From assembly GCA_002416285.1 (NCBI GenBank), contig DICM01000031.1, positions 34,997 to 59,003 of the forward strand: 24,007 nt of DNA, in the 5' to 3' direction. The position numbers and the translations under genes are program-made. Under the pieces are notes generated by a model, which saw only the letters and a program-made list of their open reading frames with translations, made no database searches and was not told the DNA's origin. The DNA comes from Caryophanales bacterium UBA5026 (GTDB taxonomy: Bacteria > Bacillota_I > Bacilli_A > RF39 > UBA660). Shown here piece after piece: positions 14,619 to 21,192 of this stretch. Numbering within the stretch: the first letter of the stretch is position 1; each line of letters begins with the position of its first letter.

Positions 14619-14627
14619 AGTATACCA
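14619..14627 (-). promoter_or_regulatory. Extended -10 promoter of the antisense RNA
   Basis: On the minus strand this reads TGGTATACT: a TGn extension plus TATACT. TGTAAT stands 17 bases upstream as a weak -35. It would start transcription near 14612, the foot of the RNA's outer helix. Confidence 0.55.
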
Positions 14628-14707
14628 CCATATGTAAAAAAATTACATACTTTTTCAAAAAAAGTTTTAATAAATGTAAAGATACAATTTTTTAAAGTGA
14701 TTTTTAA

Positions 14708-14739
14708 GTTGCTAATTAGTTTGGCAACTTTTTTTCTTC
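14708..14739 (+). terminator. Stem-loop between DUF3644/RNA and the KAP gene
   Basis: AAGTTGC and GCAACTT arms around the KAP gene's stop codon, followed by TTTTT on the plus strand. It would stop rightward transcripts; on the minus strand the tail lacks U. Confidence 0.65.
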
Positions 14740-16593
14740 TTTCTTTTCAATGTGATATTGATCATTCAAACTATTCAATCTATATTTACCTATATCAGTA
14801 GCATTTTTTATTTCTTCTTTGGTATGTTTTCTGAAATTGTTTTGTATTTCCTCAAAAACACCATTTAATCTACTCATTATACCCCATAAAGTGTGATTCC
14901 AATGCCAGATGTTTTCACTAATTTCCTCGTTGACATTTAATATAAAAAAGTTGTTCTTTAAAAGTTCTTGTTTAATATATTTATATATCTTTTCGTCAGT
15001 TTTATTTGCCGTCCCGAAATAATTAGATAATAACTCTAATTTTGATGAATTGTAAGTCTCATTTGCAATTTCTAATTTCAAAGTTTCAAAAAACTTTTTG
15101 TAATAAACCTCATTTATTATATCAGTAGCAATTTTTACGTATTCAACTACACTCTTACTTCGTACAAAATGAAAATCTACGTTTCTTGTTAATTCATATA
15201 CGGTTTTATTTGCATAATTTAATTTATTTGCATAATCTTTTAATCTCTTAATTATCTTACTTTTTTTCATACTAGAAGTCAGATTCAAAACTTCTACGTA
15301 ATCATTTATTGATTCTAATTCTTTAATGAAAGTATTAATAGTATATTCTGGATTAAATATATTAACAGATTTTTTTACAAAATTATTAATATAATCTATC
15401 ATGTCTTTTTCAGATCTATAAAATAACTCTAGTGGCTTTTCATTATTATCAGAGTATATATTTTTATAGTAATCATTTATTTTAATAAAGTTTTCAGCCT
15501 TGTCATAGTCATAATAAATTGAACATAACAACTCAATTAATGGACGTCTCAAGCTTATTAAAATGTCAGATTTAAAATAATATTTAAGAACTCTTCCCGA
15601 TAATGAGGTATATGCTTCATAGAATACACTTGTTTTGTCCAATCTTTCAACTTCGTCATCGTATATATGTTCATTTAATTCTGTCAATATAGCTAGGCAC
15701 GCCTTAATAATGTCGACTGTATCATCGTGTTTTAATATAGTAATATCAATGTTATCAAAAACCTCTTTTATAAAGGGAATAGATTTTTCTAATGTTCTCA
15801 AATTACTTAATTTGTGTAAATCTAGAAATTCCTTTATTAATGAATTGAATGATTCTGTACTAATTATACTTTCATCACTAAAAATTTTTTTAACGTTTAT
15901 AATGTTTTCTGGGGCGTCCTTTGAATATTTGTTAATATTAAATGTTTTTTGAATAACTTTCTCTTTGAACTTATTATATAAATATAATTCTTTTTCTTCT
16001 AGTATTTGATATGTTTCCGTTGCCGATTGATCTGAGTCATCACTATTGTTCTTTTGGCTTGCCTGTTTTCCTTTTTTTGGCTTCTCAACTTTTTTCGTCA
16101 TTTCATATTCATTTGTTACAACTACTATTTTTATATTGTCAATTTTGCTTAATTCCTCAACCAAGCCTAAGATTTCTTCAATTGGTAATTTTGATCCTTT
16201 TCTTTCTAAATCATCAAAAACCAAAATAATACTATCGTTTTCTTTGGAACTTTGTTTTTTTAGTCTGGAAGAAATATTTTTTTCTATATTTCCTTTCCTC
16301 TTTGGTAATGAAAGGTTTACTCCAAGATAGCTACCAGAAAGCATTTGTTGAATAAAATCATACCCTTTACCAATAAACTCTAATCCTTTTATACATATCC
16401 CAGAATATAATTCCCTTTTAACTTCGTCTATATTATTTTTCCCAAAAAGAGATATATATACGTGCTTTTTGTCCTCTAGGTATTCGCGAATATAATATGT
16501 CTTTCCAACGCCCCAACTTCCGTTTATCATAATTGTTTTATAATAATTATGTAGTTCTGTTAACAAAATGTTTTTTATCTCATCTGCATTCAT
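14716..16593 (-). CDS. KAP-type P-loop NTPase, candidate defence protein
   Basis: 625 residues. Walker A GSWGVGKT at 25-32, Walker B ILVFDDLER at 123-131 (D127, D128), and VVVTNEYEM as a sensor-like strand, in the arrangement of KAP-family and STAND-like P-loop NTPases. Between 170 and 195 is a low-complexity KGKQASQKN...DDSDQ insert. The C-terminal 400 residues are helical with no recognised domain and no clear membrane segment. AAGGAG lies 7 bases before ATG 16593. It is convergent with the DUF3644 gene and divergent from the restriction-modification pair. KAP-like NTPases recur in defence islands, often as sensor or effector of multi-gene systems; here the role is inferred from context. 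Confidence 0.82.
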   Translation of the reverse strand: MNADEIKNILLTELHNYYKTIMINGSWGVGKTYYIREYLEDKKHVYISLFGKNNIDEVKRELYSGICIKGLEFIGKGYDFIQQMLSGSYLGVNLSLPKRKGNIEKNISSRLKKQSSKENDSIILVFDDLERKGSKLPIEEILGLVEELSKIDNIKIVVVTNEYEMTKKVEKPKKGKQASQKNNSDDSDQSATETYQILEEKELYLYNKFKEKVIQKTFNINKYSKDAPENIINVKKIFSDESIISTESFNSLIKEFLDLHKLSNLRTLEKSIPFIKEVFDNIDITILKHDDTVDIIKACLAILTELNEHIYDDEVERLDKTSVFYEAYTSLSGRVLKYYFKSDILISLRRPLIELLCSIYYDYDKAENFIKINDYYKNIYSDNNEKPLELFYRSEKDMIDYINNFVKKSVNIFNPEYTINTFIKELESINDYVEVLNLTSSMKKSKIIKRLKDYANKLNYANKTVYELTRNVDFHFVRSKSVVEYVKIATDIINEVYYKKFFETLKLEIANETYNSSKLELLSNYFGTANKTDEKIYKYIKQELLKNNFFILNVNEEISENIWHWNHTLWGIMSRLNGVFEEIQNNFRKHTKEEIKNATDIGKYRLNSLNDQYHIEKKEEKKLPN

Positions 16594-16629
16594 TTTTTCA
16601 CTCCTTTCGACAAAGTACTGCTTAAACTT

Positions 16630-16676
16630 ATTATAGTAAATAAAAAAGGATTAAGCAATGTATTGTTAATCCTTTT
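16630..16676 (-). promoter_or_regulatory. KAP-gene promoter overlapped by an inverted repeat
   Basis: Minus strand: TTGCTT (16653-16658), 17-base spacer, TATAAT (16630-16635). AAAAGGATTA (16644-16653) and TAATCCTTTT (16667-16676) form a perfect 10-base inverted repeat that spans the -35, with an inner CAA/TTG pair. This looks like an operator or an antiterminator-type hairpin at the promoter. Confidence 0.6.
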
Positions 16677-16754
16677 CAATTAATTTATCGTATTGTCGAT
16701 AGATGAATCAAAAACCAAAAAAAGTAGAATACATTTTAATTGGAGGGTTTGATT

Positions 16755-16811
16755 TTGGCATATATCAAAAGTCAGAAATTATATTTAAGAAGGATGACAA
16801 TTAGAGCTTAG
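16755..16811 (+). CDS. Possible 18-codon small ORF before the restriction genes
   Basis: TTG 16755 to TAG 16809-16811, preceded by GGAGGG (16742-16747) at 7 bases. The encoded peptide (MAYIKSQK..., 18 residues, basic) is unrecognised. Its end overlaps the AGAGC/GCTCT terminator at 16803-16825, so a short transcript may exist. It could be a leader peptide, a real small protein or chance. Confidence 0.3.
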   Translation: MAYIKSQKLYLRRMTIRA

Positions 16812-16825
16812 TGCTCTTTTTTAAT
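16803..16825 (+). terminator. Terminator upstream of the restriction endonuclease gene
   Basis: AGAGC and GCTCT arms around TTAGT, then TTTTT. It would isolate the restriction operon from upstream transcription. Confidence 0.7.
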
Positions 16826-16840
16826 GTTTTTACGATTATG

Positions 16841-16869
16841 TCGAAAAATACAATAAAAAATGATATAAT
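16841..16869 (+). promoter_or_regulatory. Promoter of the restriction-modification operon
   Basis: TCGAAA (16841-16846), 17-base spacer, TATAAT (16864-16869). The start codon follows 18 bases later. Confidence 0.55.
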
Positions 16870-16887
16870 AAAACTGTGGTGATAAAA

Positions 16888-17517
16888 ATGAATGAAATGA
16901 AAAATCAAATAAGAGAGCTTGCAAAAAAGTATAGAGATGAATTAAAACTAAAGATTGACGAGAGAATCCAAGAAATGAATGACGATGACAATTCTCATTA
17001 CTTAATTTATCGCATATTAGGAATTGGTCAAAATGAAGGAAATAAAATTGATATATATCAAAATAAAGGGCGTTTTTTATACAAATATGCTGGTTCTTTT
17101 TTGGAGGAAGCAGCAATAATGTGTATTCAGCATAGATTCCCAGATGCTCAGAAAAAACTTATGATAAAGAATACTTTAGGTAGTAAACCAAAGCAATTTG
17201 AAATAGATTGCTTAGTTGAGCAGTTTGCTTGCGAAATCAAATGGAGAGATGCAACAACAGATGGAGATCACATAACAAAAGAACATACAAGAATTAAAGT
17301 GATTAAAGCAGCAGGTTTTACTCCTGTTAGAATAATGTTTTATTATCCTAACAGAGGACAGGCAATGAGAATTCAAGGAACGTTAGAGACTTTATACAAG
17401 GGTATTGGTGGCGAATATTATTTTGGAGATTCAGCTTGGAATTATATAAAAGAATTTACTGGAGTAGACTTATTAGTGATTTTGCAAGAATTAGCAAATG
17501 AGGTTAGTTGTGAATAA
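16888..17517 (+). CDS. Type II restriction endonuclease, ApaLI-like
   Basis: 209 residues from ATG 16888, with GGTGAT at 16878-16883; a GTG at 16876 has none. FEIDCLV (D107) and ACEIKWRDATTDGDHITKEHTR (E116-x-K118) form the PD-(D/E)XK centre, and the long tract after the lysine is characteristic of ApaLI-family enzymes. ApaLI cuts GTGCAC; this protein's specificity is inferred by family only. It should cleave unmodified invading DNA, and the methyltransferase overlapping it by 8 bases protects the host. The endonuclease precedes the methyltransferase in the operon, which is unusual for establishment unless expression is controlled. No C-protein gene is present. Confidence 0.85.
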   Translation: MNEMKNQIRELAKKYRDELKLKIDERIQEMNDDDNSHYLIYRILGIGQNEGNKIDIYQNKGRFLYKYAGSFLEEAAIMCIQHRFPDAQKKLMIKNTLGSKPKQFEIDCLVEQFACEIKWRDATTDGDHITKEHTRIKVIKAAGFTPVRIMFYYPNRGQAMRIQGTLETLYKGIGGEYYFGDSAWNYIKEFTGVDLLVILQELANEVSCE

Positions 17518-18721
17518 GTTAATACTTGGGGACTGTTACGAAAAACTAAAAAAACTTGATACTGATTCAGTAGATTTAATTTACTTAGATCCTCCGTTTT
17601 TTACTCAACAAAAGCAACAACTTACAAAGATTAATACTAATAAGGAATTTCAAAAATATGAATTTGAAGACAGTTGGAGCACATTGAATGAATATTTGGA
17701 TTTTATGAAATCTAGGCTCGTTGAATGTAGAAGAATATTAAAAGACACAGGAAGTATATTTTTGCATTGCGATAGAAATGCTAGTCATCACTTGAGAGTT
17801 TTAATGGATCAAATTTTTGGAGATAGTAATTTCAGAAGCGAAATAATCTGGTCATATAGAAGATGGTCTAATGCAAAAAAAGGACTGTTAAATTCACATC
17901 AAAATATATATTTTTATAGCAAAACAGATAAATTTAAATTTAATACTTTGTATTCGAATTATTCTTTGACTACAAACGTTGATCAAATACTTCAAAACAG
18001 AAAAAAAGATAATAATGGAATAACCACGTATCAAACCGATGAGGACGGTAATGTAGTGAATAATTTTGATAAGAAAGGCGTACCTTTGTCGGATGTTTGG
18101 GAAATACCTTATTTGAATCCAAAAGCCAAGGAAAGAAATGGTTACCCAACGCAAAAACCAATATTACTATTAGAACAAATAATTAAAATTTCGTCAGATG
18201 AAGGGGACTTAGTTCTTGATCCTTTTTGCGGTTCTGGGACGACTTTAGCTGCTGCAAAATTGCTTAATCGTAATTATATTGGTATTGATATTTCTCAGGA
18301 TGCCATAAATTTATGTAAAGAACGTTTAGATAGCAAGTTGATTAAAACAAATTCCCGATTATTAGAAAAGGGTATATCAACCTACAATGAAAAAGCAGCT
18401 ACTGAATTAGTCCTATTAAATAGCTTGAACGCTGTGGTTGTACAAAGAAATTCTGGTATTGATGGTATAATACCTAACAAAGAATCCAAAAAAGTTATAG
18501 CAATAAAAATTCAAAAAGAAACTGAATCTTTAGAAGAATGCATCGAGAAACTGAATAAAGCTTGTAGCTTGAGAAAAATTCAAAATAAACTTTTAATAAG
18601 AAATATGAATTCAAAATATTCATCATTGTTTGAAAAGGATATAGTAACTAATAATAAAGATGTAAAAATAGTTGATTCTTATTTGGATATTATAAAAAAA
18701 GAAATTGACATTAATTTTTAA
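17510..18721 (+). CDS. Type II DNA methyltransferase (beta-class, N4/N6), partner of the ApaLI-like enzyme
   Basis: 403 residues from GTG 17510, chosen because TGAGG (17499-17503) precedes it and NKLILGDC is the usual start; an ATG at 17498 is the alternative. Motif IV IYLDPPFF (D27-F30) comes before motif I LVLDPFCGSGTT (about 234-245), the beta-class order of amino-methyltransferases that use S-adenosylmethionine. The NGYPTQKP segment (motif X) lies between. The DPPF motif allows N6-adenine or N4-cytosine. An extension of about 115 residues follows, with GIDGIIP and VIAIKIQKETESLEECIEKL, possibly a degenerate nuclease fold. It modifies the site cut by the upstream enzyme. A bidirectional terminator follows. 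Confidence 0.92.
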   Translation: MNKLILGDCYEKLKKLDTDSVDLIYLDPPFFTQQKQQLTKINTNKEFQKYEFEDSWSTLNEYLDFMKSRLVECRRILKDTGSIFLHCDRNASHHLRVLMDQIFGDSNFRSEIIWSYRRWSNAKKGLLNSHQNIYFYSKTDKFKFNTLYSNYSLTTNVDQILQNRKKDNNGITTYQTDEDGNVVNNFDKKGVPLSDVWEIPYLNPKAKERNGYPTQKPILLLEQIIKISSDEGDLVLDPFCGSGTTLAAAKLLNRNYIGIDISQDAINLCKERLDSKLIKTNSRLLEKGISTYNEKAATELVLLNSLNAVVVQRNSGIDGIIPNKESKKVIAIKIQKETESLEECIEKLNKACSLRKIQNKLLIRNMNSKYSSLFEKDIVTNNKDVKIVDSYLDIIKKEIDINF

Positions 18722-18727
18722 TATAAT

Positions 18728-18757
18728 AAAAGACTTAATTTTTGATTAAGTCTTTTT
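18728..18757. terminator. Bidirectional terminator between methyltransferase and terminase-like genes
   Basis: AAAGACTTAAT and ATTAAGTCTTT arms around TTTTG. T and A runs on either side let it work in both directions. Confidence 0.85.
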
Positions 18758-18769
18758 ATTGTTTATAAT

Positions 18770-19210
18770 TTATTTTGATGATTCATAAGAAACTGGGGTG
18801 TATTTTATAACAACTTTATCAAAGGTTTGCGTAGGTTTTTCTTCAAACAATCCTAGTATTTTCCCAAGGATTTCCAGTGCTTGTAATCTATTACTAACTA
18901 AGTCTTTTACAATTTTAAATTTTAAGTTTCCTTGCTTATCATATTTGATTTCATAATCTTGTACTTGACCTCTTGCTATCTTTGTCAATGTAACTATAAT
19001 TTCGTTGCGATTGAATTTCAGTTCTTCTAACAACGGTTTTGATATTTCTTTTAAATATTTTTTTATTTCAACTTTTTTCAACTGATTGTGGCCTATGGCA
19101 TATGCTGTTTTTTTGCTGAACCCCGCTTTTATAGCACTTTCTGTTGCGTTAAAAGTATTAATGTAATAGTTACGAAATAGTTTTTGTTTTTCACTTAACT
19201 TTTTACTCAT
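18770..19210 (-). CDS. Phage terminase small subunit (TerS-like)
   Basis: 146 residues. The N-terminus is the Terminase_2 signature: LSEKQKLFRNYYI, NATESAIKAGFSKKTAYAIGHNQLKKVEIKKYLKE (a helix-turn-helix for pac/cos recognition), then an oligomerisation helix and RLQALEILGKILGLF. Small subunits bind phage DNA and hand it to the large subunit for packaging. GGAGG precedes ATG 19210. No large subunit, portal or capsid gene is in the window, so either this is a remnant or the element is a phage satellite that redirects a helper's packaging, as in PICIs. Confidence 0.88.
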   Translation of the reverse strand: MSKKLSEKQKLFRNYYINTFNATESAIKAGFSKKTAYAIGHNQLKKVEIKKYLKEISKPLLEELKFNRNEIIVTLTKIARGQVQDYEIKYDKQGNLKFKIVKDLVSNRLQALEILGKILGLFEEKPTQTFDKVVIKYTPVSYESSK

Positions 19211-19437
19211 TTTACCTCCATTTAATAATTTCCAATTTAAAAATTAAACACCAATATATTTAATTTTTAAATAATAAAAGCAGTTTAAAGTGTATTTTCG
19301 AAGTTTTAATTATTTAAATTTTAAATATCATAAAAATAGCTTTTCCCCTGCTTTTTCAAGGAGTTTAAACCATTTAATTATTTTTCTTTCGATATTTAAT
19401 TTTTAACCTCCTATTATATATACCATACATAGTGGCT
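19211..19437. repeat. AT-rich region with repeated TTTAATTTTTAA motif
   Basis: TTTAATTTTTAAA occurs as a perfect inverted pair at 19236-19248 (complement) and 19259-19271, again as TTTAATTTTTAA at 19395-19406, with looser versions near 19303-19325 and 19373. The tract is very AT-rich. It may be iterons of a replication origin or operators between phage-like genes. Confidence 0.5.
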
Positions 19438-19776
19438 TTATTTATCTTGCCAATTGCTTGAGAATTTATATTTATTAGGCAGACGGGAACATTTAGATGT
19501 TCGAGTGCATTCTATAAAGCCATATGCAATTAGTTCATTCTTAGATGAAATATAAGTTCTGTTACTACCTATAAATTCTTTTGCTTTTCTCCAAGAAAAT
19601 TCAAATTCTAAATTTCCACAAGCCTTCAGCTTCATATAAGAATATAACACTTTTGAACTATAAGATAATTTTATGTATGACTTACTATTTAACATATTAT
19701 CAGTTAATCTTACATGTTTATCTTTTGGTTTTTTCCCTTCGTATGGGTTGAATGGGGCTTTAAGGCCTCTTGACAT
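19438..19776 (-). CDS. Winged-helix-like small protein, possible replication or regulatory protein
   Basis: 112 residues; GGAGG precedes ATG 19776. The core LNSKSYIKLSYSSKVLYSYMKLKACG, FSWRKAKEFIGSNRTYISSKNELIAYGFIE, then NKYKFSSNW follows the helix-helix-wing layout of phage replication-initiator N-terminal domains, but the family is not firmly recognised. Its start overlaps the preceding gene by 67 bases. It lies in the leftward phage-like cluster just before the AT-rich repeats, where an origin-binding protein would be expected. Confidence 0.65.
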   Translation of the reverse strand: MSRGLKAPFNPYEGKKPKDKHVRLTDNMLNSKSYIKLSYSSKVLYSYMKLKACGNLEFEFSWRKAKEFIGSNRTYISSKNELIAYGFIECTRTSKCSRLPNKYKFSSNWQDK

Positions 19777-19964
19777 TTTGTTCCCTCCTTTGCTGTTATA
19801 AGTGCATTTGATTTTTCTTCTTTGCTTTCGACATCCATATTATTGATATTTTCTTTTTTTAAAAACAGTTCATACTCGGAGTGATGCAAATTAATAAATT
19901 GAATAATGTCATTAGTAAAAATGTTGTTACTTATTTCACGTACTTGTTTATCAGATAATTTCAT
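19710..19964 (-). CDS. Small phage-like protein of unknown function
   Basis: 84 residues from ATG 19964, with AAGGAGGGG upstream. An N-terminal helical part (LSDKQVREISNNIFTNDIIQFINLHHSEYELFL) is followed by a polar, probably disordered tail. The last 22 codons overlap the next gene in another frame, so that tail may be under weak constraint. No family recognised. Confidence 0.55.
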   Translation of the reverse strand: MKLSDKQVREISNNIFTNDIIQFINLHHSEYELFLKKENINNMDVESKEEKSNALITAKEGTKCQEALKPHSTHTKGKNQKINM

Positions 19965-20002
19965 AATAAGCACCCCTCCTTTCTAAAACTTACTTCAAGT
20001 TA

Positions 20003-20176
20003 TTATTTGCTTTTAATAGCTTCAATTGCTTCAATAATTTCTTTCTGTTTTGATTCGTTAAGTGGTTTTCTGAACCATATTGATAACAGATATGGACTGA
20101 TCTTTAGATACTCTGCTATTTCATAATATAAAATACGATTCTTTTTAATTTTCTTTTTAATTTCTTCATTGGTCAT
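20003..20176 (-). CDS. Small helix-turn-helix protein (excisionase/Cro-like)
   Basis: 57 residues from ATG 20174-20176 with AAGGAG upstream; the in-frame extension to 20254 lacks a ribosome site and crosses the promoter region. TNEEIKKKIKKNRILYYEIAEYLKISPYLLSIWFRKPLNESKQKEIIEAIEAIK is a compact HTH like those of Firmicute phages and integrative elements. It is probably the regulator of the divergent recombinase operon or an excisionase. Confidence 0.78.
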   Translation of the reverse strand: MTNEEIKKKIKKNRILYYEIAEYLKISPYLLSIWFRKPLNESKQKEIIEAIEAIKSK

Positions 20177-20206
20177 TTTTATTCTCCTTTCTAAGATAAT
20201 TTTAAC

Positions 20207-20250
20207 TTCAACAACAACAAGTTGAAAAGGACAAAAAGTTATGGTAAAAT
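20207..20250 (+). promoter_or_regulatory. Promoter and operator of the second recombinase operon
   Basis: TTGAAA (20222-20227), 17-base spacer, TAAAAT (20245-20250) with a TGG extension. TTCAAC/GTTGAA (20207-20212, 20221-20226) is an inverted repeat covering the -35. It is a likely operator for the divergent HTH protein. Confidence 0.65.
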
Positions 20251-20274
20251 TCATATTGAAAGGAAACTTTTACA

Positions 20275-21192
20275 ATGGATAAAAAAATTTACAGACTGAC
20301 TATTGAAGATGACAAGAATGATATTGGTTACGTCGCTGAATTTGATGTTTCAGATGGAATTTATACTCCAGGGCGCATAGACGCGTTCAAAATTAGCAAT
20401 GTATTAGGGGATTTCCTTTACTGTGTCAAAGCTTACGTGTATTCTTCAGAAAACAAAAGTGAGTTGGCTTTTGAACAAATACCAGATTTTCACCCATTTT
20501 ATAATTGGCAACTTCAAGATGGAAAAATTGATACTGTTGAACTGTATTCAACTATGCTTTATTTAGAAAAGATTTTAGATTTTTACAAAAAAAATAATAA
20601 TAAAGATTCATATAAGTATTTTGATGACGTAAAAAATTTAATGAATGCTAGATTTACTTTTAATAGATTCAAGTCTGGAGAAACTAAATCTGATGGAACG
20701 GATATTCTTTTCTACATGGGCTTAGATGAAGTATTTTCCTGTGGGAACTTATTTGAAGAAGGTATGGGGTATCGCTATGAATGTGAAAATTTAAATGAGA
20801 TGCTTCTTGCAATACTACACTTTTATATAATTAACGGTTACAAAATAACAAATTGTGAGCATTGTAATAAAATTTTTGCTACAAAAACATTGAAAAATAA
20901 ATATTGTGAAAGGATAGATCAATTCCCATTTAAGAAAAAGCAAAATAAAACATGTGAGGAAAGTGTTAGATATATGTTTAATAAATACTTGAGAGATAAA
21001 AGGCTTTCGCTTAAAAAAAGTATGGAGTCAAGTATAAAGGAAAAATCCGATAGTAAGCTTAATGAATTTTTAAATGAATGTGATAAATATATGGATATTA
21101 TTAAAAGCGAACATTCTATTAAAAATATATTAAGTTATAATAGTTACTTGGATAGTATGCTAATTAGGAAAAGGAAAGAGGAAATAATATGA
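20275..21192 (+). CDS. Zinc-binding protein of unknown function, coupled to recombinase 2
   Basis: 305 residues. A C-terminal zinc-finger-like cluster, C194-EH-C197 with C211 and C227 (NCEHCNKIFATKTLKNKYC, then KKKQNKTC), resembles the terminal zinc motif of DUF6076/CGNR-type proteins; the N-terminal 180 residues are not recognised. A basic helical tail follows (KYLRDKRLSLKKSM). AAAGGAAA lies before ATG 20275. It shares ATGA with the recombinase gene, a four-base translational coupling. A DNA-binding accessory, such as a recombination directionality factor, is plausible but inferred. Confidence 0.7.
   Translation: MDKKIYRLTIEDDKNDIGYVAEFDVSDGIYTPGRIDAFKISNVLGDFLYCVKAYVYSSENKSELAFEQIPDFHPFYNWQLQDGKIDTVELYSTMLYLEKILDFYKKNNNKDSYKYFDDVKNLMNARFTFNRFKSGETKSDGTDILFYMGLDEVFSCGNLFEEGMGYRYECENLNEMLLAILHFYIINGYKITNCEHCNKIFATKTLKNKYCERIDQFPFKKKQNKTCEESVRYMFNKYLRDKRLSLKKSMESSIKEKSDSKLNEFLNECDKYMDIIKSEHSIKNILSYNSYLDSMLIRKRKEEII

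Noticed and set aside
15635..16330. Three plus-strand ORFs antisense to the KAP gene
   Set aside because: Phe/Leu/Ser-rich translations typical of the antisense of lysine-rich coding DNA, with no ribosome sites. The minus frame has clear Walker motifs.
16808..18161. Minus-strand ORFs antisense to the restriction and methyltransferase genes
   Set aside because: Shadows of genes with clear catalytic motifs; no start signals.
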